Source: Candidatus Eiseniibacteriota bacterium (lineage in GTDB: Bacteria; Eisenbacteria; RBG-16-71-46). From it: DNA of 9,323 nt. The notes below the pieces were generated by a model. The model saw only the letters and a program-made list of their open reading frames with translations. It was not told the origin of the DNA and did not search any database. Of this stretch, positions 6,861 through 9,323 are shown in pieces. Each line of letters begins with the position of its first letter. Within the stretch, counting starts at the first letter, position 1. The DNA is taken from contig VBPB01000243.1 in NCBI GenBank assembly GCA_005893365.1, positions 1 to 9,323 on the forward strand, in the 5' to 3' direction. The translations under genes were made by a program, and so were the position numbers.

Positions 6861-7786
6861 TCGGGATCGGTGCCCGCGAGCGGCCACGACTTGTACGCCG
6901 CCGCCCCCCACTTCCAGGAGATGCAGATCCCCGGTTGGTCGGTGGCGAAGGTGCCCTCCCAGCGGACCTTGGCGCCGCCGGGCAGATTCGTGACGGGCAG
7001 CGCCAGGCCCGAGAGGAAGATCGCATCGCTGCCGGCGACCGGCACGGTCGTGTTCCAGGTATTCGTCGTCCCGTCGTAGGTGGTGCTCGCGCAGCCGACG
7101 TTCGCGAAGGTGATCGTGGCGTCGGGAACCGGGTGGGGCACGCCGTTGATGATGACGCGCGAGTTTGTCAGCATGACGTGCCGGCCGGCGGGGGTGTTCT
7201 TGAGGCTGAGGTTGCTGTTGAACCAGATGTACGCGGGACCCGAGTTCGTTCCGACCACGGCCGTCCCGTTGAAGCCCGAGTCGATCGAGCCCGGGATCGA
7301 GCACGGGGGCGGCGGCGGCTCGCACCCACCCTCGTAGTTGAAGTTCGCGTCCGAGACGCTGTTCGGGTAGTTCAACGGCACCGTCTGGCAATAGGGCGAA
7401 CTATTCGGATACGGCGTGGACGTCAGCACCGCTCCCGGCGGCAGCGTCGCGGGATCGACGCAGACCGTGACGGCGAGGCCGGTCGCGGGGATGCCGGGGA
7501 AGCAGTACCCGCCGTTGCCGTCGGTCGTGGTGCTGAGGGTCGGGCCACCGTTCCAGGTGGCCGTGACCTTCACGTCGGGAAGGCTCCCGGGCTCGCTCTC
7601 GCATGGCGCGAAGGTGACGCGCCCGCAGAGATCGACAGCGTTCATGACGTCGAGGGTCTGAGCCGGAGCCCGATCGATGGGCGGCGTGGTGCCGACCAGG
7701 TCGCGCGGCTGGCCACCGCATCCGGCCAGCACCGCGATGAGGGACGCGAGGAGCACGGCGAGCGTTGCGATCTTGCCCGGTTTCAC
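6797..7786 (-). CDS. Lipoprotein with SdrD-B-like domain and probably truncated C-terminal domain
   Basis: 329 residues on the minus strand, starting at GTG (base 7786 downward). The start is set by AAGGAGG 6 bases before it and by the signal peptide that follows. Residues 1-22 are a lipoprotein signal with lipobox LAGC, so Cys23 would be lipidated and the protein anchored to a membrane. Residues about 55-152 resemble a prealbumin-like SdrD-B/CNA-B domain (LPDVKVTATW, TTDGNGGYCFPGIP, DPATLPPG, SVSDANFNYEG). A proline linker (157-161) leads to a second domain from about 165: AYIWFNSNLSL, ITFANVGCASTTYDG, TWNTTVPVAG, FLSGLALPV, ISWKWGAAAY. Remembered homologues continue well past the YNA motif (residues 310-312), whereas here the last 17 residues are antisense to the small gene and look foreign. 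Nine cysteines after Cys23 suggest disulphides. Probably surface or periplasmic; function unknown. Confidence 0.75.
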   Translation of the reverse strand: MKPGKIATLAVLLASLIAVLAGCGGQPRDLVGTTPPIDRAPAQTLDVMNAVDLCGRVTFAPCESEPGSLPDVKVTATWNGGPTLSTTTDGNGGYCFPGIPATGLAVTVCVDPATLPPGAVLTSTPYPNSSPYCQTVPLNYPNSVSDANFNYEGGCEPPPPPCSIPGSIDSGFNGTAVVGTNSGPAYIWFNSNLSLKNTPAGRHVMLTNSRVIINGVPHPVPDATITFANVGCASTTYDGTTNTWNTTVPVAGSDAIFLSGLALPVTNLPGGAKVRWEGTFATDQPGICISWKWGAAAYKSWPLAGTDPDYNAANSSKNRVSSSSSVAFG

Positions 7787-7792
7787 GGCAAG

Positions 7793-7799
7793 CCTCCTT
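7793..7799 (-). promoter_or_regulatory. Ribosome-binding site of the lipoprotein gene (AAGGAGG on the minus strand)
   Basis: Read on the minus strand, AAGGAGG is followed by 6 bases and then GTG. It is the strongest Shine-Dalgarno site in the window and decides the GTG start for the lipoprotein. Confidence 0.75.
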
Positions 7800-7860
7800 G
7801 GGTTCGAGGTGGCGCGGGCGGGGCACCGGGGCGAGGCAAACTCGGGGCCACTCGCCGCGA

Positions 7861-7879
7861 GATCGCGCCGAGCGCGATC
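7861..7879. repeat. Perfect inverted repeat GATCGCGC-CGA-GCGCGATC
   Basis: Two 8-base arms around a 3-base spacer, about 75 bases upstream of the lipoprotein start on the minus strand. It could be a protein-binding operator or a hairpin in the lipoprotein leader RNA. No T tract follows on either strand, so termination is unlikely. Confidence 0.5.
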
Positions 7880-8073
7880 GGCCTCGTGCGTCAGTGGATG
7901 CCCCGCGTGCGGCCGCGGCCGGCACGAGTGCGGGGTCGGTCGTGATCGCTCGATGCACGGCGGCCGATGCCGTTCGCAGCCGTGGAAACCGCAACGCCTG
8001 GGTGAAACGCCGCACTTCGGCACGCGTCGCCGCGGGGGAGGGGCGGGCAGCAGGCAACGGGAAATAACCGACG

Positions 8074-8088
8074 GCTTGGGGTAGATTG
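8074..8088 (+). promoter_or_regulatory. Promoter box of small gene copy 2 (GCTTGGGGTAGATTG)
   Basis: Identical over 15 bases to 6604-6618. The -10-like TAGATT (8082-8087) lies 6 bases before ATG 8094, again giving a leaderless transcript. Identity of the box between copies whose coding DNA has diverged argues that it is functional. Confidence 0.62.
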
Positions 8089-8093
8089 GCTTC

Positions 8094-8387
8094 ATGGCGT
8101 CGACGGAGCGCATTCGCGAAGACGGCTTCGAAGGGGACACGTCGCGTGACGCGCTCCGTGCGCAGTTCGCCGTGCTGCGCCGCGTCACCCCCGCACAGCG
8201 GCTGGCGCTCATGGACGGTCTCACGCAGCTCGCGCGGTCGCTGGCCCGAGAGGGCTTGAGACGACGCCATCCCGGGCTTGCGGAGGAGGAACTCGACGTG
8301 CTGTTCTTCGAACTCGTCCTCGGGCGGGACCTAGCCGCCAGGGTACTCGAACATCGGCGGGCTCGGCTCGCGCGACCGGGCCCGTGA
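8094..8387 (+). CDS. Small helical protein paired with the downstream nucleotidyltransferase (toxin-antitoxin-like partner)
   Basis: 97 residues, Arg/Glu/Leu-rich and predicted helical: DTSRDALRAQFAVLRRVTP (about 15-33), RLALMDGLTQLARSLAREGLRRRHP (35-59), AEEELDVLFFELVLGRDLAARVLEHRR (62-88). No known catalytic motif. The ATG directly follows a TAGATT box with no ribosome site, so translation is probably leaderless. Its TGA overlaps the GTG of the nucleotidyltransferase (GTGA, 8384-8387), which indicates coupled translation and matched production of the two proteins. A paralogue lacking the last helix and the partner gene lies at 6624. I recall this small-protein/nucleotidyltransferase pairing in many bacteria. 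A toxin-antitoxin or MNT-type regulatory pair is an inference from layout and size and is not demonstrated. Confidence 0.8.
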   Translation: MASTERIREDGFEGDTSRDALRAQFAVLRRVTPAQRLALMDGLTQLARSLAREGLRRRHPGLAEEELDVLFFELVLGRDLAARVLEHRRARLARPGP

Positions 8388-8962
8388 CGCTGCCGACCGA
8401 GTTCCTGGTCTACATCGCCGAAGTCCTCGAGCGATTGGGCATCCCGTACCACGTCGGAGGGTCCGTCGCCAGCTCAGCCCACGGCATGTACCGCGCCTCG
8501 GCGGACATCGACGTCGTCATCGACCCCTCCGCCGAGCAACTCGAGGCGCTGGGTCGCGCGCTGGAGACGGACTTCTATGTCAGCCGCCCGGCGATGGCCG
8601 AGGCGCTCTCGCACCGGAGCACGTTCAACGCCATCCATGAGCAGACATCGTTCAAGATCGACTTCTTCATCAAGGGCGCCACGCCGTTCGACGCCGAGGA
8701 ACTCCGCCGTTCCATCCGGCAGGCGGTCGGCGACGAGCAGGGTCACAGCGTGCTGCTCAAGAGCCCCGAGGACACGATCCTCCGAAAGCTGGAGTGGTTC
8801 CGACGCGGGGGCGAGGTATCGGAACGCCAGTGGCAGGATGTCCTGTCGATCCTGGCGGCCGGCCGCGGTCAGCTCGATGAGGCCCACCTCGAGCGATGGT
8901 CGCGGGATCTGGGTGTCACGGACTTGCTCGAACGCGCGCGGCGGGAAGTGGCGGATCTCTGA
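8384..8962 (+). CDS. MNT/AbiEii-like nucleotidyltransferase
   Basis: 192 residues with the DNA polymerase beta-type nucleotidyltransferase core. GGS lies at 25-27 within YHVGGSVASSAHG, the paired metal-binding acids are Asp41 and Asp43 (SADIDVVID), and a third acid is Asp93 in SFKIDFFIKG. The later segment SPEDTILRKLEWFRRGGEVSERQWQDVLSIL is typical of AbiEii/AbiGii-toxin-like or DUF6036-like proteins. Such enzymes transfer nucleotides to RNA or protein targets; known relatives act in toxin-antitoxin and abortive-infection systems. All three carboxylates are present, so it should be active. The start is GTG 8384, overlapping the stop of the small upstream gene by 4 bases; no separate ribosome site is seen, so it probably depends on coupling. 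TGA at 8960-8962. The fold is secure; target and role as toxin are inferred. Confidence 0.88.
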   Translation: MTLPTEFLVYIAEVLERLGIPYHVGGSVASSAHGMYRASADIDVVIDPSAEQLEALGRALETDFYVSRPAMAEALSHRSTFNAIHEQTSFKIDFFIKGATPFDAEELRRSIRQAVGDEQGHSVLLKSPEDTILRKLEWFRRGGEVSERQWQDVLSILAAGRGQLDEAHLERWSRDLGVTDLLERARREVADL

Positions 8963-9090
8963 GGGCGCGGGATGGGCGCTGCCGTTCGATGGCGCCGACC
9001 CATGGCGCGGTTTCCCAAGCACACTTCGTAGTCGGGGATTCCAACGTTCCGCAAGGTTTCGGAGTCTACTCCTTGATGGATCCGGCCACC

Positions 9091-9095
9091 GGAGG
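9091..9095 (+). promoter_or_regulatory. Ribosome-binding site for the gene starting at 9104 (GGAGG)
   Basis: GGAGG ends 8 bases before GTG 9104. The nearer GTG at 9096 is closed by TGA after three codons, so 9104 is the best start. Confidence 0.55.
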
Positions 9096-9103
9096 GTGAC
9101 GAG

Positions 9104-9323
9104 GTGAGCGGAAGCAGCTTTCCGGTGTCACTGGGGCTGGCGCTTACGGTGCTCGCGGTGTCCGCGGTGCGACTGCCGGCGTCCGCCCCGGGGCGGATCG
9201 TGATCACCGGCGTGACGATCCTAGATCCCTCCGGCGCGAGAGAGTTCTCGCGGCCCGTCACCGTGGTAGTCGATGCGGGGCACATCGTCGCGGTAAGTCC
9301 CACACTGCCGAGCTCGGCGCGAC
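9104..9323 (+). CDS. N-terminus of a second exported amidohydrolase-type enzyme, 3'-partial
   Basis: An open frame from GTG 9104 to the window end, 73 codons, with GGAGG 8 bases before the start. The first 26 or so residues form a hydrophobic export-like segment (SLGLALTVLAVSAVRLPASA). Then comes the first beta-sandwich of metal-dependent hydrolases: GRIVITGVTILDPSG, a strand VTVVVDAGHIVAVSP, and the start of the next loop. This pattern precedes the HxH barrel in amidohydrolases of the imidazolonepropionase/dihydroorotase-like group. The catalytic part lies beyond the window, so the subgroup cannot be named. It lies 141 bases after the nucleotidyltransferase and is probably a separate transcription unit, although the promoter is not clear. 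Confidence 0.72.
   Translation, partial: MSGSSFPVSLGLALTVLAVSAVRLPASAPGRIVITGVTILDPSGAREFSRPVTVVVDAGHIVAVSPTLPSSAR

Larger units (their letters stand above)
7787..8093. other. Divergent intergenic region between the lipoprotein gene and small gene copy 2
   Basis: About 300 bases with no convincing gene. The left edge holds the lipoprotein ribosome site and the right edge the promoter box of the 8094 gene. A perfect 8-bp inverted repeat lies at 7861-7879. I see no clear -10/-35 for the lipoprotein, no riboswitch core I recognise and no tRNA. The rest is GC-rich sequence without visible structure. Confidence 0.6.

Noticed and set aside
6935..7945. Plus-strand open frame over the lipoprotein
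   Set aside because: Arg/Gly/Val-rich shadow without motifs. The minus-strand reading has a signal peptide, lipobox, ribosome site and domains.
7787..8452. Upstream extension of the lipoprotein frame beyond GTG 7786
   Set aside because: The extension is antisense to the small gene and nucleotidyltransferase and would bury the lipoprotein signal peptide inside the protein. AAGGAGG places the start at 7786.
1..9323. CRISPR array, IS element, rRNA or complete tRNA
   Set aside because: No regularly spaced direct repeats, no transposase-like reading frame with terminal inverted repeats, and no complete cloverleaf or rRNA signature were found by eye on either strand.

Overview
The window is very GC-rich DNA (by eye about 70% G+C or more) from a diderm bacterium. 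The evidence is an outer-membrane beta-barrel-type protein, a lipoprotein with a clear lipobox, and ispH of the MEP isoprenoid pathway. Short leaders with a -10 box directly before the ATG, and the style of the proteins, recall uncultured soil phyla such as Eisenbacteria or Gemmatimonadota. That placement is an impression and is not shown by the sequence. Several genes are broken, which fits either a decaying genome or a metagenome assembly with indels and joins.

Positions 1-6594 look like ordinary chromosome, with every gene on the + strand. They hold a 5'-truncated, frameshifted enoyl-CoA hydratase (1-654), a beta-barrel envelope protein (684-1577), an exported TPR protein with a probably leaderless start (1670-2974), ispH (3050-4072), a class III extradiol dioxygenase-like gene that has lost its C-terminus and stop (4096-about 4740), and a YtcJ-type amidohydrolase (4942-6594). 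The dioxygenase frame runs uninterrupted into the amidohydrolase across a lower-GC junction of about 200 bases.

Positions 6600-8962 form an accessory block. Two paralogous small helical proteins (6624-6860 and 8094-8387) share a 15-base promoter box, GCTTGGGGTAGATTG, and near-identical spacing to the ATG. The second copy overlaps a MNT/AbiEii-type nucleotidyltransferase (8384-8962) by 4 bases, making a compact toxin-antitoxin-like pair. The first copy has no partner. It is cut off at the same point where a convergent minus-strand lipoprotein (7786-6797) also seems to lose its C-terminal domain, so a deletion or recombination junction near 6843-6853 is likely.

From 9104 a second amidohydrolase-type gene begins and runs off the window. 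No rRNA, complete tRNA, CRISPR array, IS element or clear rho-independent terminator was found.
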